Assembly (NCBI GenBank): GCA_963693085.1
Contig: OY856409.1
Coordinates: 1,537,231,072 to 1,537,295,071 of the forward strand
Length of the DNA: 64,000 bases
Source: Alisma plantago-aquatica
Taxonomy: Eukaryota; Streptophyta; Magnoliopsida; Alismatales; Alismataceae
Direction of reading: 5' to 3'
The translations under genes were made by a program, and so were the position numbers. This document shows, piece by piece, positions 11,341 through 24,788 of the stretch; within the stretch, counting starts at the first letter, position 1; the number at the start of each line of letters is the position of its first letter. The notes under the pieces are model-generated. The model made no database searches. It saw only the letters and a list, made by a program, of their open reading frames with translations, and was not told the DNA's origin.

Positions 11341-12900
11341 TGATGAATGTATTATTCTCCCGAAATGCCATTTATGACGCACAGTACAATTAGGAAAAAT
11401 ACAAGATTCTACACTTACTTCAAGGTAAGAGTGTTTTATGTGAGCTTTGCACCTGTTACATGCATTTCACTTTCAACTCTTATATTTTTAAAAAATATAT
11501 ATGCATTAGGTGCAATTGATGGTATGCACACATCAGTACATGTCAAAAGGGACAAACAAAAGCAGCGCTACAAAATAAAGGTATTTGTACCACATATTTT
11601 ATGATGGTTGTCAATTTTGATACCACATGAGTAGTTCCTAAAACAACATTACGTCCCCAAGCATTAGAAAACCACTCCTATAAATAGGACAGTCATATGA
11701 CACCTCAAGACATAACTTACATACACAATTACACTTGAGATTCAATCCTTGTGAGCAAACAAGCTGAGCTACACTTGCAATTTGTTTTCTTTGAGCTCTA
11801 CATTAGTGTCCTATAGGCTGATATCTTCTATCCACTATACATCAACGTCCATCCACTTTGGTTAGGAGATCAAACACTTGATATAGGATCAAAGCATTGT
11901 ACTCAATTGGTAACATTGTTTCTTTCTTCCAATCTTATTCCTTTTATTATATTTTGTTCTCCTTTGCTACTCCTAGATGGAGGTTGCGGAAAGGAGGTTG
12001 TTGGAGCTTCTTCAGGTGGTGAAGGTAGCTCGGAGGACTTTGGACTACTTATAGAAGGTCTCAACGGGAAGCTACTTCAAGGAGGAAGGTTACTTCAAGG
12101 GGGAGCTTGAAGTTACTTCAAGTGAAGGATGCTTCAAGGTTGGTGAGATGACTTCGGGGTGAAGGTTGTCTAAAGGGTGGTGAAGGTGTTTGTAATTTTA
12201 TGTAACATCCTTGCGAGGTAATAAAATTCAAATACTTTTAAAATCCTAGTTGGGAACAACCGGGTAGTGGACTGACTCCCTTAGTTTTTGCTAAGGGTGG
12301 AACCACTCTAAACGTCTTGTCTCCTTCTCCAAATTTCAATTGTGGTTGCTTGGTTGAATTCATTTTAAAATCATTATAAAATCCTATTCATCCCCCCTCT
12401 AGTGTTTTTCATGTATTGCATGAAAGCATGGCTACTAGGAATTTTAGTGTGCCAAGGGGTCTACTACTTGATGGATTTATGGTATACCAACATATCTCAT
12501 TTTGTTGCACCATTCTGCAATAGAATGTGTCATTTGTCTGAGTATAGGGGGTAGACATTCATACAATAAGAAACAAGATATATTCAACCATAGACATGCA
12601 CAAGTATAAATGTTGTTGAGAGGCCATTCGGCATGTTGAAGAGGATGTTCTCCATACTAAAATAGTGACTGACATTCAGGATAACCCAACAATTTAACAT
12701 CATAGTTTTGTGTTGTGTGCTACTCAAATTTGTAAAGAAACACCAACTACTAGATGAAATTATTGATGAAGAAGATGAAATGGATGAAGTTGGATAGGAA
12801 GGAGATGAAGAACTTCCCAATGAACTCACAACCCAAGGGGAAGTCGGAGTAGGGCATAGGCTAAGGGAGGAACACCTCAATTTTTTTTCATGTGTATCAT
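11341..12900 (+). pseudogene. PIF/Harbinger transposase relic, interrupted by LTR-like DNA
   Basis: Pieces of a PIF/Harbinger DDE transposase occur in order. ALGAIDGMHTSVHV is encoded at about 11510-11550 (family motif GAIDGTH with the first catalytic Asp). MVVNFD follows at 11600-11620. After the inserted DNA, HESMATRNFSVPRG is at about 12420-12460 and a YYL-D-WYTN like piece at 12460-12485. Then come NVVERPFGMLKRMFSILK at about 12607-12662 and a CCVLLKFV-like segment at 12713-12735, ending in an acidic tail (EIIDEEDEMDEV). The pieces lie in different frames with stops between them, so the protein is dead. The same arrangement recurs at 62104-64000. Confidence 0.75.
11652..12410 (+). repeat. 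Truncated LTR-like insertion inside the Harbinger transposase
   Basis: From acgtccccaagcattag to ccccctctagtg this segment matches 63047-63780 closely. It has LTR-like content: TATA-like tataaata, a leader, a G/A-rich coding-like stretch and aataaaa. It separates two adjoining parts of the transposase. The first ~700 bp present in the other copy are missing here and replaced by about 20 bp. Confidence 0.6.
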
Positions 12901-15900
12901 AATATAACATGTAGTTTTATTCTAAGACTTGTCTTAAAGGGTGCTATTAGGTACTATGTCATTTTACGTATATGTGTTTTTATGTCACAAACTATATAGT
13001 GATTACAGTTTAGCATTGAATGAATAATATAAGGTAGTAACTACTGGATTGCCAACATGTCAATGTATCATACCTTGCATTATTCAAGTGTACATGGATC
13101 ATGCATATGCAACGAATGATATATTTTAAGACAACAATCCTCATATCCATATTACACTTATGGAAATGGATTTGTCCCAAACACCTACACAATGAGGGTA
13201 TTGATGCATCGTTATCATCACAACATAAAATCTTTGAAGGCATTGAGGGAGGTGATGATGAGCCAAATACTTTTTGCAAGGTCATTAAGACTAATTGGTC
13301 AATGTTTCATGATCACCTTATTCTACAAAAGTAGACACCATAAGGCTTGTTGCATATATAAATGAGTTGTGTAGTAGGCATGGTTGCATACATAATGAAT
13401 TGAACTTTACTAGTGATTGTATAAACTACAACAAAGAGGACGAGTGGAGTAGTTCCTAAAACAAAAATCGCTAGTAGTGTTGTATTAGTTATTCCAGTAT
13501 ATTGGGTTAAACTAATCCATATCCATAGTGTAGGGTTGTGGGTACTTTGCCCACACAAGTGAGACAAATCTCTATAGGGATAAAGCCTGAGGGATAAGTC
13601 AAAATTCTAGGATAACAAGTCTAGTGCCAAAATTATGAAACAATATTTCATCAATTAAGAAATGAGGGTGGTAAACTTTCAAGAGACAAATAAGGTTTTC
13701 AAAAGTAGACTAGATTCACCACTAACCAATATAATATGTTTGCAAATAAAGAGGAAAAATAATAGTTCAATAATGAAATTGAATATCTATTACCTCCATT
13801 ATCCAAGAATCCAAGGACAAAGTGGATCCAAAAAGAAATAACTACATATCATAAAAATCTTGTTACGAATTGGCTTGGAATCAAATGTTGTTCAATTCAA
13901 ATCATTTAAAACTAGGTTTTCCATCTTTGGTTATTTTCCCATTATCCTATTTTCTAGGGCTTCTTGTTTTATTGAGTGAGGGTATAAATAGATATACGCT
14001 TAGTATTGTCAATATATGAGAATAATACACATAGTCCTTTGCATTGTAGTGTTGAATCATATTTGGTTGTACAATGTCACTCATTTAATTACATATGCAT
14101 GTTTAATGTTTATACATCCATTCAATAAGATTATAGTCCTCTTCAACATAGTATCCAAATTTTGTTTTTGTAGGATCCATACTTATGACTATATAAGGAA
14201 TTTTCTTCACACATTCTCTCTCTCTCTATCATATAGGTTAAGTCTGGTCAATTAGAGTCAAATATATTCTTCACAAGTAGTATATTTACAAGTATGCTCT
14301 GATCACAAGAATATAAGGATTGTCACACGTACACTCATATTTAATTATATAAATACTTATTATTGCACACAGGGGTAAACCAATATGTATATACCATCCT
14401 ACTACATTTTGGGATCAGAATCAATTACTTTATACACACTCTTCCTCTTATATTTGATCCAGTTAGATCGATCTAGATAACTAATCTTCACATATCCATA
14501 TTGTATTATAAATACCATCTAGCGTATATGTACTAGGGTTTTAGATCCTATGCAATAAATATTAAGGTAGTAAAACAACTAGGTCAAACATCCTTATAAT
14601 GATTGTTTTAAATATATTAAATAATCTTTTGGCATTCCTTACATGTCTACTATTAACTATTATTGATCCTTAATATATATATTCATATTGGCATGGACAA
14701 CAACTTGTAACTAATTGAGTATTCTATCTTGTTCTGATGTCATGTATCTTTTGTGATTAGTATTGATTCTCTCATTCTTAATATTTATAATAATTGAATT
14801 ACATGTAGAGAATGGCTTACCCTTGGTGTTGCAAAATTGGTCTACCAATTATTGGTTCTCAATTGATCTTTCGGATGATCATAACCTCAGCCTCAATATT
14901 CTTTGATCTGATAGGAGGTGTTTTGAGTATTGAGGCATTAGTAGTCATCGCTACCCCCAAAGTTTCATCAGGTCAAATCGACAAGTTCTTGTAAACAGAC
15001 CTCTAGTAAGTTATAATTATCGGAAATTGAAATTGTGTTATGAGTGTTAAGGAGTTTTCATTCATGGTCTTGGATTTCACTGAAGGAAAAGAAAGAGGTA
15101 TAGGGATAAATAGTTTGTTTCAAGTCAGGATATATACTAGGAAGACTTTGCAGTGGTGATTTCGAGATTGATCTATAGATCATGGTACTACATAATAGTG
15201 TCAAGGTTTGTGGAGGTCTAAAGGTGTCAACAAAATGAAAGAGGGTGAGAGGGTAGGTTCTGATCAAGGTATTCTGTCGAACAGGCATGTATCATGGCAG
15301 GAAACTCCATATGTTACAGGTGGCGAATGAAGGGTTTTTGGTCATCATATTTTGTTGTTAGTGAGTTTGGGATCGTTGAACCGATGAGCATTGGAGAAAA
15401 GTGGAGGGGAGATGGCAAGGTTGAGGTGGCATTTTTGGCCTACAGGCTGGCAATGTGGTCGAGTTGTAGGTATGTAACTTTGAGTTTCCAACTTGCAGAA
15501 TAGTGGTTTTCATTGACAGGTCATATCCAGAGTGGCGAAGCATCTGGGTTGATGGCGTTGTTGCAAGTGGTGGCATGTTTTTTCTTTTTGCAGGTTGTCG
15601 TGCAGGGATCTGTTGTGCTTTTTATGGGTGTGGATGTTTGCCTTTGTTGTTAGATGAGTTTTAGGTCATCTTCCTCATTGCCTAAGGTAGTAGGGGTGTT
15701 GGGATATTTGCATATTTGTTGTGATCATCTGATGTTTCTCTTTCTTAAGGTGTCTAGGTCTTATATAAGAAGAGAGGGGAAGGAGAGGCACCAGTGGGCT
15801 TGACCCCTTGTGCCTCCATAGGAGAGAGAGGTAGGGTTAGGGATGTAGATTAGGGGAGACTCGAATGGATGGTATGAAAGTAGGCTATAGTACCATTTCT

Positions 15901-18185
15901 TCCTATTAGGCTCAGGTGTGGCCATAACAATGACCAAGTCTTGGGGTTAAGTTTGTGCTAGGTACATTTTTAATGAAGCGGGTTTTGAGTAAAGAGGATG
16001 GAGCCGTTGAGTTGAAAGTCATCAAAGCATTGAGAGTCATTTTTCTTATGATCTAACGAGTGGTGCTCACAGATATTGATCTCCCTTTACTTCTCATGTA
16101 AACACCAGAGAAATATTAGATATGAAGAAGTAAAGGCGTACACATTAACCTAATTAACTCTATTATAAATAGTATTAACTAGTTATTTACTAATATATCA
16201 ATTTTTTATAACTTATACATGGAAGTTTCAAATTCTCTGAGATTTTTAACCATGGGTTCATATAACATTAACCTAATTTTTGGAAATGCTAATCTCCTAT
16301 ACTAGAGATATAACATTTCCACTTATTTTCCAAGAGTTGAATATTCCAATATTGGTATCCACTGAATTTAATCGTATTTTATAAATATTTCCAAGTTATT
16401 ATTTGATAAAATAGGTGTATCACTGAAACAAAAGGTATTTGCAAAGTATATAAGCATAAGGCTTCCAAATTGAGCTCAATGGTGTCATAAAGATAAATCG
16501 AGGGACTACTTTGTGAATATTTCTCAAATAAGGAGAATAAATTTATTAGGCACAATAAATCTAATGTGGAGACAAACTCGCATATGTGAACATGATAACA
16601 AATCAAAATAATTAGATGATAGCTGGAAGAGGGATCCATTTGTGATTAGCTCAAGTTTTGGGGAAATTGTGAATCATAGCTCAAAATAGGTTACTACCTA
16701 AAATTGATTGTATAGTTGTTATGTATTGGTCATTAATTTCTCATTTCTTATCAAATAATTTCACCTTAGTTTATGCATTGTATTTTATTTTGGACATACA
16801 TGCATTGTATTTCATAACTTATTACCAATACTAGTTCTCTTTTATGGGTTTTTGTGGTAAGGTTATTCAAGCCATCTATTAAAATGTACAAATCCAATGT
16901 TATAAATAGTTATAAATGGCATCACACAGTCAATGATGCAATTGTAGAAGAAATACTACACTCAAGTTTAACGTAAGAGATGCATCTACTTTCCAATTTG
17001 GAGTGTTAAGTCAGAGACCTGGGGAGCTTTATTATATTTTTGCAGTAGGACTTGTTCATAAGTTCATGCAATATTGAAAAACCCAATCTTACTAACAAAT
17101 AGCAATATTGACCGACATAGTAATTTGAGAGGTGTTCTTATTTTCAATGGGCAGTCAAAATTACACATATGACATAATCACATAAGTATAGATTAAGATG
17201 ATTTCTAAAGAGTATACCATGTATGACATCAAATGATACACTATAGTAATGTTGTTGATATGAATATTAATGTTGAAATGGAGTACAGAGCATACATGTA
17301 CATGCACTCTATTATATCTAATGAAATTAACAAACTAGAATAACTAAATAGATACACTCTTCCACCAAATCCATCACCAAACCCATGATATCAGGTCCAA
17401 TATCTTATAACTTAATGGATTGATGAAGCATAGACTTACATGTATGATGACCTTACTTGTACTGAGTTCACCTGAAGTACTTCATATTTTGTATAATGCT
17501 ATTAGATCTTGTTTATGTTGTGTTTTAATTATTTGTTTGAATTGATGTGGTTGATCGGTGATTAATATATATGGCTTTGCTCATATGTAGATGGAAAGTA
17601 TCACGTGGGTAGACAATATGTCTAGAGAAGTCATTCAAGCAATGTCAAATATAAGATACAAGGGTGTATGATATATCATGACCTTTTTGAAGAAGATTGG
17701 GTAAATATTATATAACAACTTATTACATCATTCTGTCACACAATAATTGTTAAGTAGAAAAAGTTAAAGTGGGGTCGGATAAAATTGAGGTTTTACTAGT
17801 ACAAAGGAATTGTGGGAGTCAACGGATGGTCCTGGTGCAACCATTGTTGCATACTTGTACTAGATTATGTATAAGCCAAAAAAAATTACTAAAATTGGTC
17901 ATAGGCTAGTAAAATGACCCATAATGGGTGGTCATATTTTAAAACAATAGAATCAATAATGTGCATGTTTGATAAGTGACAACAAAGCATGTAGTTATAC
18001 AATGACCATGTTAATTTACCTTTCAGTCTAACTTATGTATCTTTTGATTGCCACAAACATGGTTGAATTCTTCATTATGCACCTGATATTTACGCTAATT
18101 ACATGACTTCTTTTTAGATGTTTTCTTGAGATAGCTTGAACCTCATGGCCTAAGGGAAGAAAAAGCTAAGTATAGAATTAGACAA
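12901..18185. other. AT-rich intergenic DNA, no gene recognised
   Basis: Open frames up to 91 codons occur (13010-13285 minus, 14016-14255 plus, 15294-15503 plus, 16379-16639 minus), but none carries a motif I recognise or convincing splice partners. A run at 15740-15850 (tatataag followed by a purine-rich leader) resembles an LTR promoter-leader. No paired repeat was found. Confidence 0.4.
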
Positions 18186-18425
18186 AACCCTCTAATTCAG
18201 TCTGCTATCTAAACATAATCATATCATAATCAGACTGAACCATGTAATTATGGCTACTAGCCAAATAGAAACCAGACTGGAATCATCTTGTACTAAGACT
18301 AAACCCTACAATTTTAACTGCTAGCAAAACAAAATCTGACCAAATCAAATTTTACTAAGATTGAACCTTGCGATTCTGACTACTAGCCAAACAGAATCAT
18401 ACTAGAATCATATTGGCTTGTCAAG
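18186..18425 (+). repeat. Degenerate ~60-bp repeats
   Basis: Motifs of the form ctgRctactagccaaacagaatc and actaagaYtgaacc recur about four times (near 18190, 18240, 18300 and 18365). They precede tgccaaatggaggcct at about 18502, a phrase resembling ends of hAT-like or MITE elements. No partner end was found. Confidence 0.45.
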
Positions 18426-18931
18426 CAAAAACTGAGTGCAAACCATACTAGCTAACCTAGTCCTCCTGACTAACTCAATCCATACAGTCTAATCAAGTCA
18501 TGTGCCAAATGGAGGCCTAAAGTGTAGAGTTGACCTACTTTGGGGTCGTATAGCTCAAGTTATGAAAACTAGGGTTCCCTAATGTCCATTGTTGCTCCTC
18601 AACATTTACACCAAATAAATTGACATCTACATTTTGAATTTATAAACTATATTTCATATTTTAATTCAAGAATTTTCGAAGTCAGTCATTGTGATTGAGT
18701 TGCTTTCTGGTTGCAAAACAATATGTTAAGGGAGCATCGAGACAAGTTGTGTGCATTGTCACTATGCAGTGTCATGTGGATCGTGGTTTAATTTATGAAA
18801 TTGGGACCCAGTACAAGCCCTAACTTGCTATTGCACACGTCATTCTAGTGGTCTCGAGTGGCCTCTATGAGCAATCGAAGTGAGCCACAAAATTTTAAAA
18901 TCATTACAAACTTGCATAAATGAGTGAGTTT

Positions 18932-19270
18932 ATCTTGTTTGAACAAAATATTCCTTCTATCAATCTTCTATGATATATAATTATCACCTTCTAGTTAATA
19001 GAATAATCTATTCTAGGCCTATTGTAAACATTAGCCAAATTGTCGTCGCTTGTATACCATTGATGAGCAAGTGTTTTTGTTTATTCCCATGTAATATTTT
19101 ATCTTGTTTGAACAAAATATCCCTTCTTTTAGTCTTCTATAACATATAATATTGTCACCTTCTAGTTAATAGAATAATCTATACTAAGTCTATCGTGAAC
19201 ATTAACTAAATTGTCATCGCTTGTATACCATGATGACCAAGTGGCTTTTGTTTACTCCCATGCTATATTA
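18932..19270 (+). repeat. Tandem duplication, 169-bp period, two copies
   Basis: Copy 1 starts at 18932 (atcttgtttgaacaaaatat) and copy 2 at 19101 with the same words. Both run through ccttctagttaatagaataatc, cgcttgtataccat and a tttgtttaYtcccatg block. They differ by scattered substitutions and small indels, so the duplication is not recent. Confidence 0.85.
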
Positions 19271-20800
19271 CAATGACTACTATTGAAGGTTATCTACCTA
19301 CATGCATAGATCATCTTCATAAAATGTCTAATCTTCTCAAGCAAAGCATGTTGACATCTTGTAGTTGAGATGGCATCAAAAATACATGAGCTCACCTAGC
19401 TTGAAATGTGCCAGCCCTAGCATTATTGATGATGGATAAGGTGTTTATGTAGCCATGGAACCAACGGTTGTTAACCAGTAATCATTTGTATTCGTACGAA
19501 AATCTCATAGACTTTCCTTATTTTCTTCCTTTGGATCAAAACCACCGCATCATATTTTTCATTCTAGTGCAGTATTTAGGATGCCTTTCATAGCCTATAT
19601 GTGGTACGCCATGCGCATATGAAGCATCATGGGTCGGTAGTTTAACGTTGGTTCCGTTACATATATGGTCGGTGGTAACGTGGTGGGAATTTGGAAGGGA
19701 TAGTTCGGGAGGGATAGTTCGTGAAATTCAACTAAATCTCAAGCAAGATGAGCCCTACATAAAGGATGCTGATAAAACGGTGCGTATTTCTTGATACGTG
19801 TCGAAAAGTAACTTGGTCTGTTATTAAGTTGCAATTATATGCATTAATTACGATTGTAACTGCAAAATGTGTTCAATGTGTATCTATTCAAAGTTGCATC
19901 ACCACGGATACTCTTCGTCGAATTCTCCCAACAATGACTTGATAGGAGTGTCAAAGTCATGTTCCAGCATGACTTTTGCTTAGGTGCATCTAGTTCCATA
20001 AAAGGTGTTCATCCTAGAACCCAAACCAAGAGGATTATTGGAGCATATAACTTAAAAACTAACCACTTATATACCAACTAACCTAACACAAATTTTGATC
20101 TCAAGTTCTTTATGCATCTTATGTGAATTTATTATGTATAAAGTATCACGTAAAACTTAAATTTGTTTCGTCATGTGATATTTAATTAGATTATGAACTA
20201 ACACCTTATCTGAACATAAATTGTCTCAATCCACCCCAAGTCTAACTTGATTTCAATGAAATATAACTCCGAAACCCAAAATCCACTCGTATTGACAACC
20301 TAAAAGCAGACTAAGTTTTTCTAGATCAACACCCTTAAACACCAACGTTTAACAACTAGATGAAATGTACAAAATTCCTGATTTACGCCTTCGTATCCTC
20401 AAAAAGCACCTTGGCGGGAATGCCACTAAATACCTTTTGTGCCAAGCTTATTTCCCTCAACATTACCAATATTGAAATGGTTGTAGCAGCTTCAATCACA
20501 AGCTACGAGGGGTAAATAAACTATCTAAAAAGCATAAGTAAGCTATCTAAAGCACAACGAAATGCAAAATCAGATCCAAAAGTACAATAAATGGCATCAT
20601 TTTCCTGCCATGATAACTAGGCTAGTCTGGCAGTCACTTGAAAATTGATGGTCGTGATTTTTAGTGTTACAAGAAATGCTCATGTTTGCAATAAACAAAC
20701 AGGTAATGTGACGGCGTGACACCAATCAAACCGCCAGGAAATGCCTCCCAAGGATGGCAAAAGGTTCGAAATTTCCAGGAAGAGTCCTCGTTTAAGCAAT
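19271..20800. other. Intergenic DNA, nothing recognised
   Basis: No coding region, RNA gene or clear repeat is visible. A short direct repeat of gggatagttcg occurs near 19700. Confidence 0.4.
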
Positions 20801-22260
20801 AATAAGCATATAAAATTTTTTGAACGTCTTCCATTTACCAAATATTGCCCCGGCCTTTGGTATTAGTGGAATATATGACCCATTTGAATTACCATTCCAC
20901 GGGACCCGTAGGTCTATAACCAGTAAGGGAAACAAGTTACCTTCATGCAAACCAACGAAAACGGCCATAACTAAACACAACTGGTGCCATCGATGTTATC
21001 TGCTCTGGGAGATTCTGCAATCAGTTTCACTGCCCAATAAGCATCTCATTCCTTTTCACCTATGGTATCATTGCCCTACTTTTCCTATCTTACATTAGAC
21101 TGCTACTTTCATGTAGAGGGAACTATATATAATAGCTTCACCACCTCTTAAACCAAAAAGAAAAAACACCCAGAACGGGAAGAAAAAAATACAGCCTTTC
21201 TGTCGTGTAGTACTGTCAGCTGCCAAAGCTACTTGAGCCACTTCCACTTCCGTAGCCCCGCCACATGTTAATGATCATGGTGTTAATCAACTGTTCCTGG
21301 TAAAAAAAAACTAGCAGAACAGTCGCCTCTGCAGAAGAAAAAATATATATATTACTATCGACAAACAGTGTTAAATCTCAAACAAGAAAGGTAAAAGACA
21401 GATTTCACTCTACTAAAACCGTCCCGCCAAGGTTTAACGTGTACTCTTACTGGCATACTGTCCCAGTAGACCTGGAAAGTAGAGATTGCGCAGGGTTTAT
21501 CAGATCAGCTGGGATGACTCTTCCAAAGTTGCATCTTTAGTCGGTAAAGTAATCAACTGTTCTATGAGTCGGGAAGATGCTGGAGATACAGTTGCACTTA
21601 GGTCCATCACACATATCCTTCCTAACGTCACCTTGTAGGGAAATCTGATGAGATGGCTATCAGTCACAGTACTCTTGACTGAGGAAGGAAATCAGAATGG
21701 ATATGGTTATGAATTATTTCACTATGATGGTTGGTTTCACCCACCAAAGACCTGAGCCCTCTCAACTCTAAGGACGTCGTGTTTGCCTTCGAATTCCCAG
21801 TAAATATAGAAGGGGCAAAGCATATAACTCATTAATTTAGTAAAGAATATAAGTGGAGCTCGTGTATGTAAGAATATTGTCGTCAAATAGTCATATGTAT
21901 TAGTTCATTTTCTAGCTTTAACTTGATCCTTTTTGAAACTTGGTTCCTGCCAGCATTGGCAGTTTAATATCCATCTTTCCCCAACTGAACGGCAACCATG
22001 TGAAATATACATTCATGCAGGGAGGGCCACCATGGTGGAAGCATACAGATGGTTCTACCAGGTTGGCAGATGGTGGCATTTTAAGGATTGTAATGGAATA
22101 TATGGGAATATGTTGCTCTTGTCAGAGCTAAAGCAGCTAACAGAGGCAGTCTTCGCGTATGAAGATATGCCTTGAACATCTACAACATCAGTTGCCTGTC
22201 AGCCAAATTTTGAATCTGACAACAGGGTAGTAATGATCTGCTGCAAGGGCCCCATCACTT
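20801..22260 (-). other. Unassigned, possibly genic patch
   Basis: Composition is less AT-rich than the flanks and several stretches read like exons on the minus strand. At 21296-21216 an in-frame piece ends GSGSSSFGS-stop, preceded by a pyrimidine tract and AG. At 21471-21451 a 21-base piece reads VYWDSMP with AG before it and GTAAGA after it. A stretch at about 21690-21511 stays open for about 60 codons and contains MDLSATVSP. On the plus strand an 80-codon frame lies at 21933-22175. I recognise no protein family. It could be the tail of a gene, a pseudogene, or chance. Confidence 0.25.
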
Positions 22261-22761
22261 GGAGGTAGCTTAAAGGCAGTAGATAAAACTATGAAAGGCT
22301 TTAGCTAAACTGCTAGTGCAGTGAGGAACAGGAACAGTTTTGCAAGAAAGTAGAAATTTGATTACAAACAAAAAGCCCACAGAAGGTATTTGTGGTTTTT
22401 ATTTTATTTTTTTTATGAAAAGATTGACTGTATTAAAGAATTTGCCTCATTAAAAAGAGGGGGGGAGGTAGAGATATTTGTCTATTAATGTTGCAATCCT
22501 TCTGGTCTTTGGTCGTTGTTTAGTTGAAAGTGGGAAACTTGGAATAGATTGCTTATGAATAAACCGGGCCCTAGTTGTCTACAATTCTATATAGAAGCTA
22601 ACAAGGTTGTATACAGCCTTGCCATGATCGGGATTTTGAGTACGTACATTTTATCATAAGTCAGAGATGGTGCCACCTGTCAAAGGTGTATTCAGAGGGG
22701 ATCCGAAAGGAGATACATAAAATGTGCAAAATCAGTAAGCTTTCCATATTCCTTTCATTTA

Positions 22762-23815
22762 GGGCATGTTTTTTACATGGTGAACGGAGGGAGGGGTGGG
22801 AAGGGGAAAAGGCTTGGGCTGTTTGGTTGGACAAAGTGGTGCGAAAAGGAGAATGAAGGGGAAGAAACCAAGTATATTTTCAGTCACTTCTCTCTCATTC
22901 TCTCCTCACTGAATCAGTGTAGAAACAAAGGAAATGGGAAAGACGTTCAGGAAACATATTAGAAAGGTTGGAGAAAAATATGAATGTGGGAGGGAAAATA
23001 TCAAATATGGCGGGAAAAATCAATATAGTTAGGGACCAAGAGAAAGAAAATCAGTACAGTCCACAACCAATGGGAATAGAGCAGAAGTAGTGTGTCACGT
23101 ATATTCTGTATCACTTGGAGGGACATATAAAATGTTGGAGGTTCATTTTAAATTTTTAAAAAGAAAATTAATAAAAATAAAAATAGTTTGAAAGGGAAGT
23201 TAAATACACTTTGTGCACAAAGAAATTTAAAAAGTTTGGGGTTTTTTATTAGGAAAGTTGAAAGTTTGATATTATTATACATATATAAAAAGTAAAAAAA
23301 AGATCGATAATTGGAGGAAACGTAGTACTTAAATAGGTAGAGGAAAAAATGAAGGGGACTATCTATAACCACAATAAATATATAAAAAACAATGTAGTCC
23401 CATTTTATATCAGCAAGATTCCACGTCACTGGACGATTTTTATAAATTTACATTTTGTTCATGTTCTCCTTCCCCTCCCCATGTTAATAAAAAAAATAAC
23501 ACAAGTGTCCCCTACCCTCCCCTCTCCCTTCCCCTCCCGTTCATTCACCATTCACCATGTACCAAACATAGTGGTAGTCTGAGATAACATCATAGCAATC
23601 ATTGTTGTTCATGTTCCACGTCACCAGAATTTGTTTTAATTTACATTGTTGTTTATGTTCTCTTTCCTTTCCCCTCCCCATGCCAACCAAACAGACCAAC
23701 ATAAGTGTCTCCTCCCCATGCTAACCATACAGACCAACATAAGTGTCCCCTCCTCTCCCTCCCTTCCCCACCCCCATCTCCTTCATTCACCGCATATCAA
23801 ACATTGTGTTACTCT
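22762..23815. mobile_element. Non-autonomous terminal-inverted-repeat element with a duplicated right end
   Basis: The left end (gggcatgttttttacatggtgaac, 22762-22785) is mirrored by gttcattcaccattcaccatgtaccaaacat at 23539-23569. The inner arms are a G/A-rich run (22790-22990) opposite a C/T-rich run (23460-23540), giving a long imperfect inverted repeat. A second, diverged right end follows at about 23611-23815, repeating ccacgtcac, the C/T-rich arm and the caaacat end. No transposase frame is present. The class (hAT-like or other) and the exact ends are uncertain. Confidence 0.5.
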
Positions 23816-24330
23816 GACATAAATCATATCAATCATTTAGCCTGAGATAAAATCATTTGGCCATCGTGATACACTCAAGGTGAGCCCAACCTATGCTTCT
23901 AGCTCCCATTAGACAATGGTTGGTCCTTGTTTCACTTTATGGAGTATGGGTTACATTACCTTATACTATAATACTAAATCCATGCATGTGCAACATTTTT
24001 CAAAGAAGGAAATTTGAGCGTCTTCTAGGCCTTGTTAGAGAATCAGGAGAAGCAGTTGGCAAGAATGGCTTCCGTCAAACACCCAGGTTGTTGGAGGGGA
24101 TGATCAATTAAGTTTATAGTTCATTAAATTTACTTAAGGTTTGAACTTTTTTTAGTTAGGCCAGCCCATTATAAGGGGCATCAAACATAGGCTAACATAT
24201 CAAGAACGCCTCAATGCCTCGGCACATTTTTACACTCAACATAATTAAGCACACGCCTAAGCTCTGGGTTGAGGGGCTTTGGTGGTTGCCTTGCCTCGAG
24301 GTGGATGCCTCAGCCGCCCTCTGTGTGCCT

Positions 24331-24745
24331 TTTGTTACCATGGGTTCAGCCACCTCGTCGCACTACATATGGCTAAGCAGTCTATTATGCGGCCATGACC
24401 GCATATGCTGCTTCTGTATGTAGTATGTATATTTTTTATCAATTATCTTGTCCAGTGATTTATTAAACTACTTCACACAACCACATATACATATGTTTAT
24501 ATTACACATACACATAAAACACATATATGTATATATATACCATAATATACATGTACATTTATAAGTTTACATACTACTATACATGTAAATTTTTTTACCA
24601 TGGGTTCAGCCACCTTGCCGCACTACATATGGCTATGCAGTCTATTAAGCACGATGACCGCATATGCAGCTGCTTTTGTATGTGTTATATGTGTCTCTGT
24701 TATCAATTATCTTATTCAATGATTTATTAAATTACTTTACACAAC

Positions 24746-24788
<43 letters not shown>

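Noticed and set aside
14016..14255. 79-codon frame with hydrophobic stretches
   Set aside because: Low-complexity, AT-driven composition with no motif or splice context.
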